64,000 nt of DNA, taken from assembly GCA_000525025.1 (NCBI GenBank), contig JCKJ01000001.1, forward strand, positions 558,001-622,000, given 5' to 3'. The notes below the pieces were generated by a model, which was not told the DNA's origin, did not search any database, and was given only the letters and a program-made list of their open reading frames with translations. The position numbers and the translations under genes are program-made. The first letter of the stretch is position 1. The number at the start of each line of letters is the position of its first letter. Shown piece by piece: positions 49,229 to 58,603 of the stretch. This stretch comes from Methylophilaceae bacterium 11 (lineage in GTDB: Bacteria > Pseudomonadota > Gammaproteobacteria > Burkholderiales > Methylophilaceae).

Positions 49229-49645
49229 TTGGAATTTATTAAAGAAAATGCCTTGCTCATTGGCTTGGCGATTGGTTCTGGCCTGACATTGTTATGGCCT
49301 ATGCTCAACCGTGGAGCAGCCGGTGTGCCCAATATCTCACCAACCGAAGCCGTGATGTTGATGAGTCGCTCCAAACCGTTGGTGTTGGATGTGCGCGATG
49401 CGGCAGAGTTTGAAGCCGGTCATATCCAAGGTGCTAAGCATATTCCGCTGGCTGAGTTGCCTAATCGCCTGAAAGAAATTGAAAAATTCAAACAAAAACC
49501 AGTGCTGGTGCATTGCCAAAAAGGTATGCGTGCTAAAACAGCATGTACTATTCTGCGTGCGCAAGAATTCACGCAGTTGCATCAATTGCAAGGTGGCTTG
49601 GCTGCATGGCAAGAAGCCAAATTGCCCATCGTTAAAACGGCTTAG
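49229..49645 (+). CDS. Membrane-anchored rhodanese-like protein
   Basis: N-terminal hydrophobic helix (ALLIGLAIGSGLTLLWPM) and a rhodanese domain with active cysteine C96 in VHCQKGMRAK, hence a probable sulfurtransferase at the inner membrane. Starts at TTG 49229; AAAGGA precedes it. First of rhodanese-grxC-secB-gpsA, a conserved betaproteobacterial/gammaproteobacterial run. Confidence 0.88.
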   Translation: MEFIKENALLIGLAIGSGLTLLWPMLNRGAAGVPNISPTEAVMLMSRSKPLVLDVRDAAEFEAGHIQGAKHIPLAELPNRLKEIEKFKQKPVLVHCQKGMRAKTACTILRAQEFTQLHQLQGGLAAWQEAKLPIVKTA

Positions 49646-49668
49646 TTTATTGGATATCGGAATCAGGT

Positions 49669-49926
49669 ATGTCTAAAGTACGCATGTACACCAGCGCAGT
49701 TTGCCCATATTGCATCAATGCAGAACGTTTGTTGCGCAATAAGGGCGTCAATGAGATTGAGAAAATTCGCGTAGATTTACAGCCGGAACTTAGGCAGGAA
49801 ATGATGGAGAAAACAGGCCGTCGTACTGTACCGCAAATCTACATTGATGAGCGCCATATTGGCGGCTTTGATGATTTGCGTGCCTTGGATTTGGCAGGCG
49901 AGTTAGACCCATTATTGACGGTGTAA
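49669..49926 (+). CDS. grxC: Glutaredoxin 3
   Basis: 85-residue glutaredoxin with dithiol CPYC (C12-C15), TVPQIYI (cis-Pro) and GGFDDLRAL at the glutathione site. Reduces protein disulfides and glutathione adducts. Adjacent to secB as in E. coli. Confidence 0.97.
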   Translation: MSKVRMYTSAVCPYCINAERLLRNKGVNEIEKIRVDLQPELRQEMMEKTGRRTVPQIYIDERHIGGFDDLRALDLAGELDPLLTV

Positions 49927-50018
49927 ATTTTAATAGTTTTGTCATGGATTAAACGTTAAAATACGGCACACTTTTTATCAACAAACAGCAGTAAAGAATT
50001 TAACTTCAGGGATTTAAC

Positions 50019-50495
50019 ATGGCAAAAGAAGATAACGCAAACCAAGCCGCAGTGAATGAACAACCAGCGTTTGGTATTGAAAAACTATACATTAAAGATG
50101 CTTCTATCGAAGTGCCTAATGCCCCACAGATTTTTACCGATCGCACACCACCGCAAGTGAGCGTTGAGTTAGCCAATGCCGCACAAAAACTGGAAGAGGG
50201 CATTTTTGATGTGTCAATTAAAGTCACTGTGACCGCAAAAGTTGGTGACAAAACTGCATTCTTGGTAGAAGTGGCGCAAGCAGGTATTTTTGTCATTCGC
50301 AATATGCCAGAAGAAAATCTGGAGCCAGTGTTGGCTGTAGCATGCCCAAATATCTTGTTCCCATATGCCCGTGAAGCGGTGTCAGACATGGTGACACGTG
50401 CAGGTTTTGCGCCAGTATTGCTCAACCCAATTAATTTTGAAGCATTGTATATGCAGCAAAAGCAAGCGGCTGAAACTGGTGCGCAACTCAACTAA
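50019..50495 (+). CDS. secB: Export chaperone SecB
   Basis: Tetrameric chaperone that holds preproteins for Sec[21 protein letters not shown], the [20 protein letters not shown] strand pair and [20 protein letters not shown] are diagnostic. 158 residues. Its last 17 bp overlap the next gene. Confidence 0.98.
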   Translation: MAKEDNANQAAVNEQPAFGIEKLYIKDASIEVPNAPQIFTDRTPPQVSVELANAAQKLEEGIFDVSIKVTVTAKVGDKTAFLVEVAQAGIFVIRNMPEENLEPVLAVACPNILFPYAREAVSDMVTRAGFAPVLLNPINFEALYMQQKQAAETGAQLN

Positions 50496-50949
50496 ATACG
50501 TGCGTTCTGCGCTTCACATTGGCTTTGCTGCGTTAGGGCTATTGCTCGCTGTTCAAGCGCAAGCGCTAGAGTTCCGTTCAGTGGCTATCAGCAAAGCGGT
50601 GTTGTACGATGCGCCTTCTACCGAGGCCAAAAAGCTATATCTGATTGGCAGTGGTTACCCGGTCGAAGTGATTGTGAATTTGGGTGAGTGGATTAAAATC
50701 CGCGATCACTTTGGCACTCTCAGTTGGGTGCAAGGCAAACAGCTGAGCGCTAAACGTACCGCATTGATTGTGGGCGAACAAGCGGAACTTAAACAAGCGG
50801 ATGAAGACGGCGCGCCGCTAGTGGCCACGTTGGAAAAAGATGTAGTCGTAGAGATTATTACAGCGTCCACAAAAAGTGGCTGGATCAAAGTAAAACACCG
50901 CGATGGTCTCTCTGGTTTTGTGCGCACTACCGCCGTGTGGGGCAATTAA
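50479..50949 (+). CDS. Periplasmic SH3-domain protein
   Basis: From GTG 50479: signal peptide ([19 protein letters not shown]), then two bacterial SH3 modules ([21 protein letters not shown] ... [32 protein letters not shown] ... [21 protein letters not shown]). 156 residues. The family is commonly found between secB and gpsA in betaproteobacteria. Likely cell-wall associated; exact role unknown. Longer upstream readings inside secB lack a sensible leader. Confidence 0.82.
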   Translation: MRNSTKYVRSALHIGFAALGLLLAVQAQALEFRSVAISKAVLYDAPSTEAKKLYLIGSGYPVEVIVNLGEWIKIRDHFGTLSWVQGKQLSAKRTALIVGEQAELKQADEDGAPLVATLEKDVVVEIITASTKSGWIKVKHRDGLSGFVRTTAVWGN

Positions 50950-51057
50950 TCTTTTAGCAGGTATGCGCAATCAATTAAGTACGCGCGCGGACATAGCACT
51001 ACAGTCTTTACGTATAGTCGACATTAACAATAACGATGAATAGCAGGGGTTTCAATC

Positions 51058-52050
51058 ATGGCTAAAGTGGCGGTACTTGGCGCAGGCGCTTGGGGTACCG
51101 CGCTGGCGATGCATATCAGTCAGCAACATGATGTTGCGCTGTGGGCACGTAATAGCGGCCACGTTTCCGGCATGCGTAAAGCACGCGCCAATCCGCTTTA
51201 TCTGGGCGATTTCACCTTTAATGACCGCTTGGAAGTGGAAGATGACTTGGCTACGGCCATTCAACATGCCGATATCGTGTTATCAGTGGTACCTACCGCT
51301 GGTTTTCGCCCGATACTCAAAGCACTGGCGGATTTACATGCCACTCAGCCGATTATTTGGGCCCATAAAGGCTTGGAACCAGAAACTGCCAAACTCCCAT
51401 TTGAGGTGGCACAAGAAGAGTTGGGTCATGACCGCCATTGGGGTGCACTCTCTGGCCCCAGCTTTGCTGCGGAATTGGTACGCGGTTTACCTACGGCTGT
51501 CACGCTGGCCGCCAATAATGCAGACTTTGCGCAACACGCGGCCAATCTGATTCATGGTGGGTGTTTGCGTGTATATAACAGCACCGATGTCGTTGGCGTG
51601 TCGGTGGGTGGTGCCATCAAAAACGTGATGGCGATTGCTGCCGGTATTTCCGACGGCATGGGGTTTGGCAACAATGCACGTGCCGCAATGATTACACGCG
51701 GGTTGGCCGAAATTACACGGTTTGGTATTGCATTAGGTGCCAAAGCGGAAACGTTTATGGGGTTGGCAGGCGCGGGCGATTTAATTCTCACTTGTACCGG
51801 ACAGTACTCCAGAAACCGCGAAGTTGGTTTGCAATTGGCCACAGGCAAGCCGTTAGAGGATATCTTAAAAGGATTGGGTCATGTTGCGGAAGGCGTAAAT
51901 ACTGCACGCGAAGTGATGCGCAGAGCTGATTTAATTAAGGTGGATATGCCCATTACTTATGAAGTGAATCAAGCACTTACGCACGGTAAGTCGGCGCGTG
52001 ATGCCGTGATGGATTTGCTGGGCCGCGAGCAAAAACCAGAGGGCATTTAA
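51058..52050 (+). CDS. gpsA: Glycerol-3-phosphate dehydrogenase [NAD(P)+]
   Basis: Makes sn-glycerol-3-phosphate from DHAP for phospholipids. Rossmann GAGAWGTALA at 8-17, WAHKGLEPET, GPSFAAEL, GGAIKNVMAIAAGISDG with the catalytic Lys, and GAGDLILTCTG. 330 residues. Confidence 0.98.
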   Translation: MAKVAVLGAGAWGTALAMHISQQHDVALWARNSGHVSGMRKARANPLYLGDFTFNDRLEVEDDLATAIQHADIVLSVVPTAGFRPILKALADLHATQPIIWAHKGLEPETAKLPFEVAQEELGHDRHWGALSGPSFAAELVRGLPTAVTLAANNADFAQHAANLIHGGCLRVYNSTDVVGVSVGGAIKNVMAIAAGISDGMGFGNNARAAMITRGLAEITRFGIALGAKAETFMGLAGAGDLILTCTGQYSRNREVGLQLATGKPLEDILKGLGHVAEGVNTAREVMRRADLIKVDMPITYEVNQALTHGKSARDAVMDLLGREQKPEGI

Positions 52051-52070
52051 GGTTAGGCAGGGCTGCGTAA

Positions 52071-52535
52071 CTAAATGCCGTGACTATAGCTTTTGGTAGA
52101 GCCTTTTAAAAAGTGGTTGATGGAGGCTTTTCTGCGGTCTTTGCGGATGCGTTTATCTGCATAAATCTTGGCATTCATCACTGCATCTGCGGAACGATCG
52201 CGGCGATCTTCACCAGAACGACGGTCATCAAATCGCAAAAATTTACAGTTACATTGCGCAACGTTGCATTCTGCCAAAGGCAATCTTGGCGCATCGTTGA
52301 CCAAAATAGGTTTGGCTTGGTACATGTGCACTTGCTGGCACGCTTGTTGGCCAATTTCAATTTTCACACAACGGTAGCTCGGCTTTGCGAGCGAGGCTTC
52401 TGAAGCTTCAAGCATTTCGTTGAGGCGACGCTCAGCACTACGCATGGTGTGCCAATAATAGGCCACGCACAGTACAAATCCCCCAAGAATGATGACTTCG
52501 ATCATATGTTGATGTGTAATAGCAAAAAGGCTCAT
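52071..52535 (-). CDS. Hypothetical membrane-anchored protein with RRSGEDRR motifs
   Basis: About 154 residues from ATG 52535: an N-terminal membrane helix (MIEVIILGGFVLCVAYYW), a cysteine-containing middle (QQACQQVHMYQ, AECNVAQCNCKFLRF), then DDRRSGEDRRDRS and a second basic stretch DKRIRKDRRKAS. A longer reading to 52565 starts at TTG. I do not recognise a family. The paired R-R-x-x-x-R-R clusters are the striking part. Convergent with gpsA. Confidence 0.6.
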   Translation of the reverse strand: MSLFAITHQHMIEVIILGGFVLCVAYYWHTMRSAERRLNEMLEASEASLAKPSYRCVKIEIGQQACQQVHMYQAKPILVNDAPRLPLAECNVAQCNCKFLRFDDRRSGEDRRDRSADAVMNAKIYADKRIRKDRRKASINHFLKGSTKSYSHGI

Positions 52536-52587
52536 AACATTAGCGAGATTTTTGAAAAAAATCAATGACTTTGCATCGTTTTAACAA

Positions 52588-53052
52588 TTATTGACCATGG
52601 ACAAAATCAATCTGCCGCCATGCCTCATACAGCAAAATGGCGGCGGAGTTAGATAGATTCAGGCTACGGCTATCGGGCAGCATCGGTAGGCGCACACGGT
52701 GCTCCGCTAAAAACTCATCTCTAATTTCCTGTGGCAATCCACGTGTTTCCGGGCCAAATACAAACACATCGCCTGCTTTAAATTGCAGATTAGTATGGCG
52801 CGTACTGCCTTTGGTGGTGAGTGCAAACATGCGTTTACCAGCCAGTGCCGCTTTGCATGCAGCCCAGTCTTCGTGCACCTGTAAACTGGCGTATTCGTGA
52901 TAATCCAAGCCAGCGCGCTTGAGCTGTTTGTTTTCCAAACTAAACCCTAATGGTTTGACCAAATGTAGTTGTGCGCCGGTATTGGCACATAGGCGGATGA
53001 TATTGCCTGTATTGGGTGGAATTTCCGGCTCATAAAGCACAATATCAAACAC
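52588..53052 (-). CDS. trmL: tRNA (cytidine(34)-2'-O)-methyltransferase
   Basis: SPOUT methyltransferase of 154 residues acting on the wobble base of tRNA-Leu. PEIPPNTGNIIRLCANTGAQLHL, FVFGPETRGLPQEI and MLPDSRSLNLSNSAAILLYEAWRQ are the family's three blocks including the knotted SAM site. Begins at GTG 53052. Confidence 0.95.
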   Translation of the reverse strand: MFDIVLYEPEIPPNTGNIIRLCANTGAQLHLVKPLGFSLENKQLKRAGLDYHEYASLQVHEDWAACKAALAGKRMFALTTKGSTRHTNLQFKAGDVFVFGPETRGLPQEIRDEFLAEHRVRLPMLPDSRSLNLSNSAAILLYEAWRQIDFVHGQ

Positions 53053-53131
53053 ATTCAGCCCTTTGTTCTTGAAATTAAGATGGTAGTGAGAGCGCTATGA
53101 TAATTCAGAGTGAACAATTATTGGGTGGATT

Positions 53132-54850
53132 ATGGCGCGTCCGGAAAAAATTAGATTAGGCGAAATTCTGATACAACAGAATTTGTTGTCGCCTGAGCAG
53201 CTGGAACTTGCGCTGGTCGAGCAAAAACGTACTGGGCGTAAACTAGGCCGCGTATTTATAGACAGCGGCTTTGTCACGGAAAAGCAAATTTCCGAGGCAT
53301 TAGCACGCCAACTCAATATTCCCTTTATCGATTTAAATGATTTCAATGTGAAATCACACGAAGTGCAGAAGTTGCCTGAGGCGCAGGCGCGTCGGTTCCG
53401 AGCCATTGTGTTAGAAGACAGGGGCGGTACTTATTTTGTGGGGATGGCAGACCCCTCTGATTTATTTGCTTACGATGAACTGACCCGTGTACTCAAGCAC
53501 GAAATTGAGTTGGCTGTGGTGCAGGAAAGCATGTTGCTGCAGGTGATTGATCGCACCTATCGCTTGACCGATGAAATTAGCCATTTAGCCATGGAGCTGC
53601 AACAAGATCTAGGCGAGAACACCTTAGATTTTGTGAGCTTAGGCACAAGCAATAGCGCAGAAGAAGCGCCGGTTGTTAAGTTATTACAAACCATTTTTGA
53701 TGATGCCGTACAAGTACGCGCATCGGATATCCATATCGAACCACAAGAAAACAAGCTACACATTCGTTTCCGTATCGATGGCGTGATGCATCTGCAGACA
53801 CAATCGGATATGAAAATTGCGACCGCACTGGTGTTGCGGCTTAAGCTTATGTCTGGCCTAGATATCTCAGAGAAACGCCTGCCACAAGATGGCCGCTTTG
53901 GCATCAAAGTGAAAGCCTTGCCTGTCGACATTCGTATTTCCACCATGCCTACGCAGTATGGCGAATCCGTAGTGATGCGTTTGCTGATTCAAAATGCAGG
54001 TAATTTTGCATTAGACAAACTGGGCATGCCGGCTGATATGTTGGCACGTTTTAGAAAATTGATTCATAGACCCAGCGGCATGGTGCTGGTGACTGGCCCG
54101 ACCGGCAGCGGTAAAACCACCACGTTGTACGCAGCCCTTAACGAGTTGAATTCACATGCCAATAAAATCATCACGGTAGAAGACCCGGTGGAATATCGGT
54201 TGCCTGGCATTAACCAAGTGCAAGTGAATGAAAAGATTGATTTGGATTTTCCGCGTGTATTGCGCACCACTTTACGTCAAGACCCGGACATTATTCTGGT
54301 GGGTGAGATGCGTGATGAAGCCACAGCACAAACTGGCTTGCGTGCTGCGATGACCGGCCACTTAGTGCTCTCTACTTTGCATACCAATGATGCCATCACC
54401 GCGCCGGTGCGCCTGATTGACATGGGTGCGCCACGATTTATGGTGGCCATGTCTTTGTTGGGTGTAGTTGCCCAGCGCCTGGTGCGCATCGTGTGCGATC
54501 ACTGTAAATCATCTTATGTGCCCACGCCGAATGAACAGCTTTGGTTAAAGCAAGAACTTAGCAATCAGGCGCTCGGCAATCAGACACAGGAGCAGTCCTT
54601 TGTGCATGGTAAAGGGTGTAGTCATTGTAATCAAACTGGCTATCAAGGGCGCGTGGGCGTGTATGAGTTGCTAGAGATGACCAATGAATTGGTGGAAGCC
54701 GCCAATCATCAGGATACCAACACGTTTATTCAGCAAGCGCGTGCACGCATGCAGGGGCAAACCTTACGTAGCCAGTCTATCCAGCTTGCATTGGATCAGC
54801 GTACTACCGTGGCTGAAATCATGCGTATTAATAATCAATTGGATGCCTAA
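53132..54850 (+). CDS. mshE: MSHA pilus assembly ATPase MshE, c-di-GMP-binding type
   Basis: GspE/PilB-family hexameric ATPase (572 residues). Residues 8-60 are two 24-residue MshEN motifs, RLGEILIQQNLL...ALVEQ and KLGRVFIDSGFV...ALARQ, separated by five residues. This is the arrangement shown to bind c-di-GMP in Vibrio MshE. Then Walker A GPTGSGKT (322-329), Asp box TVEDPVEYRLPG, Walker B IILVGEMRDEATAQ and a zinc tetra-Cys (CDHC...CSHC). First gene of the pilus locus. Confidence 0.94.
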   Translation: MARPEKIRLGEILIQQNLLSPEQLELALVEQKRTGRKLGRVFIDSGFVTEKQISEALARQLNIPFIDLNDFNVKSHEVQKLPEAQARRFRAIVLEDRGGTYFVGMADPSDLFAYDELTRVLKHEIELAVVQESMLLQVIDRTYRLTDEISHLAMELQQDLGENTLDFVSLGTSNSAEEAPVVKLLQTIFDDAVQVRASDIHIEPQENKLHIRFRIDGVMHLQTQSDMKIATALVLRLKLMSGLDISEKRLPQDGRFGIKVKALPVDIRISTMPTQYGESVVMRLLIQNAGNFALDKLGMPADMLARFRKLIHRPSGMVLVTGPTGSGKTTTLYAALNELNSHANKIITVEDPVEYRLPGINQVQVNEKIDLDFPRVLRTTLRQDPDIILVGEMRDEATAQTGLRAAMTGHLVLSTLHTNDAITAPVRLIDMGAPRFMVAMSLLGVVAQRLVRIVCDHCKSSYVPTPNEQLWLKQELSNQALGNQTQEQSFVHGKGCSHCNQTGYQGRVGVYELLEMTNELVEAANHQDTNTFIQQARARMQGQTLRSQSIQLALDQRTTVAEIMRINNQLDA

Positions 54851-54855
54851 ACTAA

Positions 54856-56082
54856 ATGCCAGCATACGCATATAAAGGACGGGATGCCAACGGCGCGCAA
54901 GTGAACGGCGTCATGGAGGCAACGGATACCAATTCGATGGTGAACCTGCTGCTGACCAGCAATATCACGCCGATTGATATTGTGGCCACCAACAATAAAA
55001 CTGCCGCTCCAAAAACTGCAAAGCAGGGCTTGTTTCAAGAGAAAATTACTTCGCTAGACATCATGTTATTTAGCCGGCAAATGTACACCTTGTTGAAAGC
55101 TGGCATTCCCATTATGCAGGCCTTAGGTGGTTTGCAGGCCTCTACCAAAAACGCGCGTATGGCCGCTGTGGTGGGGGATTTAAGACAGAGTTTAGACGGT
55201 GGGCGCGAGTTGTCGGCAGCCATGACAGAACACCCAACCGTATTCAGCGGTTTTTACGTCAGCATGGTGCGTGTGGGGGAAACCACAGGCTTGCTGGACA
55301 ATATTTTCTTACGGTTATTCAACCACTTAGAGTTTGAGCGCTTTATGCACGGCCAAATCAAAGCGGCACTACGCTACCCCAGTTTTGTGGTGATGGCGAT
55401 GGCCGTGGCGATTGTGGTGATTAATATTGTTGTCATTCCGGCATTTGCCAAAGTGTTTGACAGCATGCATGCCGAGCTACCGTTACTGACACGCATGTTG
55501 CTAGGATTTTCTAATTTCATGTTGGCCTATTGGCCCATATTGATTGCAGCTAGCGTGGGCATCGCATTTCTATTCAAGCGCTATATCAGTACCACAACAG
55601 GTCGCTTTAAGTGGGACACCTTCAAACTCAATATCCCGATTGCTGGAAAAATTGTACAAAAAGGCACCATGGCACGCTTTGCCAGAAGCTTTGCGCTGGC
55701 CAGCAAAAGTGGGGTGCCCATTACCAACGCGCTAAAGTTAGTGGCGCAAACGGTCGATAACGAATATATCGCCAGCAAAGTGGACGGCATGCGCGCGGGT
55801 ATTGAGCGCGGCGAGAGCATTTTGCGTACTGCGAATAATGCCGGGGTATTTAATCCCTTGGTGTTGCAGATGATTGCCGTGGGCGAGGAATCTGGTGCAT
55901 TGGATGATCTGATGCAAGAAATTGCTGATATGTATCAACGCGATATGGAATACGAGATTAAAACATTAGGCGCACAGATTGAGCCGATTTTGATCGTGTT
56001 CCTCGGCGTGATGGTACTGATACTGGCCTTGGGTATTTTCTTGCCGGTATGGGATTTAGGCAAAGTAGCCTTGCATAAATAG
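54856..56082 (+). CDS. mshG: MSHA inner-membrane platform protein MshG
   Basis: GspF/PilC family, 408 residues, with an N-terminal YKGRDANG block and two T2SSF domains (FSRQMYTLLKAGIPIMQAL and FARSFALASKSGVPITNAL) with three membrane helices. It couples the ATPase to pilin assembly. Five bases after mshE. Confidence 0.93.
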   Translation: MPAYAYKGRDANGAQVNGVMEATDTNSMVNLLLTSNITPIDIVATNNKTAAPKTAKQGLFQEKITSLDIMLFSRQMYTLLKAGIPIMQALGGLQASTKNARMAAVVGDLRQSLDGGRELSAAMTEHPTVFSGFYVSMVRVGETTGLLDNIFLRLFNHLEFERFMHGQIKAALRYPSFVVMAMAVAIVVINIVVIPAFAKVFDSMHAELPLLTRMLLGFSNFMLAYWPILIAASVGIAFLFKRYISTTTGRFKWDTFKLNIPIAGKIVQKGTMARFARSFALASKSGVPITNALKLVAQTVDNEYIASKVDGMRAGIERGESILRTANNAGVFNPLVLQMIAVGEESGALDDLMQEIADMYQRDMEYEIKTLGAQIEPILIVFLGVMVLILALGIFLPVWDLGKVALHK

Positions 56083-56083
56083 T

Positions 56084-56371
56084 ATGCGGTTACCGAGTTA
56101 TTTAATGCGTGATTCCTTGGTGGGTGTAGCACGCGGGGTGTATGTCGTCGCCGGTGTGTTGATGTGCATCGTGATGGGCTATCTGCTGGTGTATATCGCA
56201 TCACTCAATGCGGATATAGCACAGGCCAATACACAGGCAGATTTAGAACGGCAGTGCGCGCATGCGCTAGAAGCATGGGTACACCGACAGGTAGCACCGG
56301 GAGAGTTGACCCAGCCTGAGGCATTGGATGCAGTAAAGGATAAAGCTTGCAGAACGAAGTTAGTGCTGTAG
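56084..56371 (+). CDS. Small membrane protein at the mshF position
   Basis: 95 residues: membrane helix VVAGVLMCIVMGYLLVYIASL (about 21-41) and a short periplasmic part with two cysteines. In Vibrio the gene after mshG is mshF, also a small single-TM protein; I infer equivalence by place, not sequence. One base after mshG. Confidence 0.6.
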   Translation: MRLPSYLMRDSLVGVARGVYVVAGVLMCIVMGYLLVYIASLNADIAQANTQADLERQCAHALEAWVHRQVAPGELTQPEALDAVKDKACRTKLVL

Positions 56372-56432
56372 GCAGCGTTTGATGATGGCTTTTGATGACT
56401 AAGACTTTTGATTATTAAGTGGAGTAGGTGAA

Positions 56433-56978
56433 ATGAAAAAACTGAGTGGCTTTACCCTGATTGAATTGATTGTGGTGATTGTGATTTTGGCGACGTTGGC
56501 AGCGCTAGCACTACCTAGATTTACCAGCCTGCAGCGCGATGCCCGCATTGCCAAACTGAATGCGGCACGCGGCGCTGTGGCTACAGCCTCTGCTTTGACG
56601 CATGCCACGGTCATTGCCAAGAACAATATTGCTGACCCAGCTGCCTGCCCCGCGGGTGGCGGTACGGCCAATAACTTGAATGGCGCAGCGGGCACGCTGT
56701 GCACGGAAGCAGGCATTGTGCGCATGGTATTCGGTTATCCGGATGTCACCGCCATTGGCACTGCTGGCTTACTTTCAGCCGCAGGTTTATCGGCCAGTTT
56801 TAACCCAAGCTTGGCTGAGTTGAATGCAGATGGTTACAACTATACCGCGACTGGTACAGCGGCTACCTTTCAGATTCAAGGTGCGACCACGCCAGCCAGT
56901 TGCCAGTTCACTTACACAGAGCCAGCTGCTGCCAATGCCGCGCCTGTGATTAGTGCGATTACGACGACAGGTTGCTAA
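56433..56978 (+). CDS. mshB: MSHA-type pilin (MshB-like)
   Basis: Type IV pilin with the prepilin motif G-FTLIEL after a six-residue leader (MKKLSG), hydrophobic helix VVIVILATLAALALP and a C-terminal disulfide pair (PASCQFTY ... TTGC). 181 residues. Good ribosome-binding site. Immediately followed by a second pilin, so one is the major subunit and one minor. Confidence 0.85.
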   Translation: MKKLSGFTLIELIVVIVILATLAALALPRFTSLQRDARIAKLNAARGAVATASALTHATVIAKNNIADPAACPAGGGTANNLNGAAGTLCTEAGIVRMVFGYPDVTAIGTAGLLSAAGLSASFNPSLAELNADGYNYTATGTAATFQIQGATTPASCQFTYTEPAAANAAPVISAITTTGC

Positions 56979-57038
56979 GAATATCAATGTAGTGGATATG
57001 AGATGTTTAATGAAGTGTCATTTTTAAGGAGCAATATC

Positions 57039-57479
57039 ATGAATAAGCAGTCAGGTTTTACGTTAGTGGAGTTAATTGTAGTGATTGTCGTATTGGGCAT
57101 TTTGGCAGCGACTGCGTTGCCTAAGTTTATTAATGTGAGTAAAGAGGCCAGATCCGCTTCGGTCAATGGTGTAACGGGTGCTTTGCGCTCAGCCGTTTCT
57201 TTAGTGCAGGCTAAATACTATGCAGCGGGTAGCACAACTGCAACCACTGTGACGATGCAAGATAACTCAACCGTGACCGTAGCTGCATCGACTGGTGTAC
57301 CTGCAGGAACAGCAGCTGGCATTGGTGCAGCATTGCAATCGACAGAAGGCTTTACCGTGGATTACACCACGGCAACAGCGGTAACATTTAGACCAACTAA
57401 TGGTGGTAGCGCTACATGCCAAGTCACTTATAACGGTACAACTGGTGCTATTAGTGTACCTGATGTAAGTGGTTGCTAA
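57039..57479 (+). CDS. mshA: MSHA major pilin-like protein
   Basis: From ATG 57039 (AAGGAG upstream): leader MNKQSG, F-TLVEL prepilin site, helix VVIVVLGILAATALP, Thr/Ala-rich body, and C-terminal disulfide (ATCQVTY ... VSGC) as in MshA. 146 residues. A longer reading from 57003 has no ribosome-binding site. Probable major pilin from position and lower complexity. Confidence 0.88.
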   Translation: MNKQSGFTLVELIVVIVVLGILAATALPKFINVSKEARSASVNGVTGALRSAVSLVQAKYYAAGSTTATTVTMQDNSTVTVAASTGVPAGTAAGIGAALQSTEGFTVDYTTATAVTFRPTNGGSATCQVTYNGTTGAISVPDVSGC

Positions 57480-57504
57480 CTATTGCTGATAGCGGTATGC
57501 GCTG

Positions 57505-58005
57505 ATGGTACAACGCAACTTTATACAGCGCGGGTTTACACTAAAGCACGTACAGTGCGGATTTACCTTGGTTGAGCTTGTCGCAGTCATCACGATTGTG
57601 GGACTGCTGGCGGCAGTAGCGGGGCCAAAGTTTATCGGCAGTGCAACCTTTGAAACGCGTGGTGCGCAGGGTACATTGCTCGCGGCCTTGCGTTACGCCC
57701 AAAAAACGGCGGTGGCGCAGCGGCGATATGTATACCTTAACTTGAATACCACTACGCGTACATTATGTTTGGGGTATACCAGTAATTGCAGTAGCGCAGT
57801 CATTGATCCATCCACGCAAGTGGCGTATACCAAAGTGCTGCCGAGCACAGTTGCGCTCAGCACAACACAGGCGGCGTTGGCGTTTGATGGTTTAGGTCGC
57901 CCTGTACCCAACGCGAGTGCAAGTTATAGCCTGCAAAATGCCACTGACTTGAGCGAGGCGCCGCGCAACATCGTGGTGGAAGCAGAGACCGGTTATGTCC
58001 GCTAA
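57505..58005 (+). CDS. mshC: Minor pilin of the MSHA locus (MshC-like)
   Basis: Prepilin site CG-FTLVELVAVI after an unusually long leader of 19 residues, then a GspH-like body (LAALRYAQKTAVAQRRYVYL). 166 residues. Overlaps mshD by 11 bp. Confidence 0.85.
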   Translation: MVQRNFIQRGFTLKHVQCGFTLVELVAVITIVGLLAAVAGPKFIGSATFETRGAQGTLLAALRYAQKTAVAQRRYVYLNLNTTTRTLCLGYTSNCSSAVIDPSTQVAYTKVLPSTVALSTTQAALAFDGLGRPVPNASASYSLQNATDLSEAPRNIVVEAETGYVR

Positions 58006-58603
58006 TCTGCTCAAGTCAACAAGTCGTCAGTCTGGTGTCACGCTGATTGAGCTGATTGTATTTATTGTGATTGTCGGTGCCGCTTTGGCTGGCGTACTCA
58101 AAGTATTGCAAGTCACCAATCGCGATAGCGTAGACCCGTTGGTGCGTAAGCAAGCCTTATCCATTGCAGAATCTTTGCTGCTAGAAATTACCCAGCAACC
58201 GTTTACGTTGTGCGATCCGGATGATGCCAATGCTGCATCAGCGACTACGGTGGCGGATTGTACCAATTCGCAAGACAAAGGCGGTGGTGCATTGACCTCA
58301 CCCACGCCTGCGGCAGAGAGCCGTTACAGTAGTGCAGACCCTTTTGATAATGTGGCCGATTATGGCGGTTTTGTCATGCCCGGCGGCGGTTGCGCGGGCA
58401 TCTGCATACCGGGGGATAACACACCATTGGCAGGCCTCACTGGCTATGCGGCCAGTGTCAATATCGCACGCGCTGGCGGGGTAGCACCCTTTGCTGGTCT
58501 AGCTCCAGATGCTGTCCTTAAAATTACTGTCAATGTCACCGGCCCAGCCAATACGTTAGTGGCGCTAGTGGCTTACCGATTACGTTATGCGCCGACCATC
58601 TAA
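57995..58603 (+). CDS. mshD: Minor pilin of the MSHA locus (MshD-like)
   Basis: Prepilin site SG-VTLIELIVFIVI, then SVDPLVRKQALSIAESLLLEI, a block typical of MshD, and a cysteine-containing C-terminal half. 202 residues. Overlaps both neighbours (11 bp with mshC, 17 bp with mshO). Confidence 0.88.
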   Translation: MSANLLKSTSRQSGVTLIELIVFIVIVGAALAGVLKVLQVTNRDSVDPLVRKQALSIAESLLLEITQQPFTLCDPDDANAASATTVADCTNSQDKGGGALTSPTPAAESRYSSADPFDNVADYGGFVMPGGGCAGICIPGDNTPLAGLTGYAASVNIARAGGVAPFAGLAPDAVLKITVNVTGPANTLVALVAYRLRYAPTI

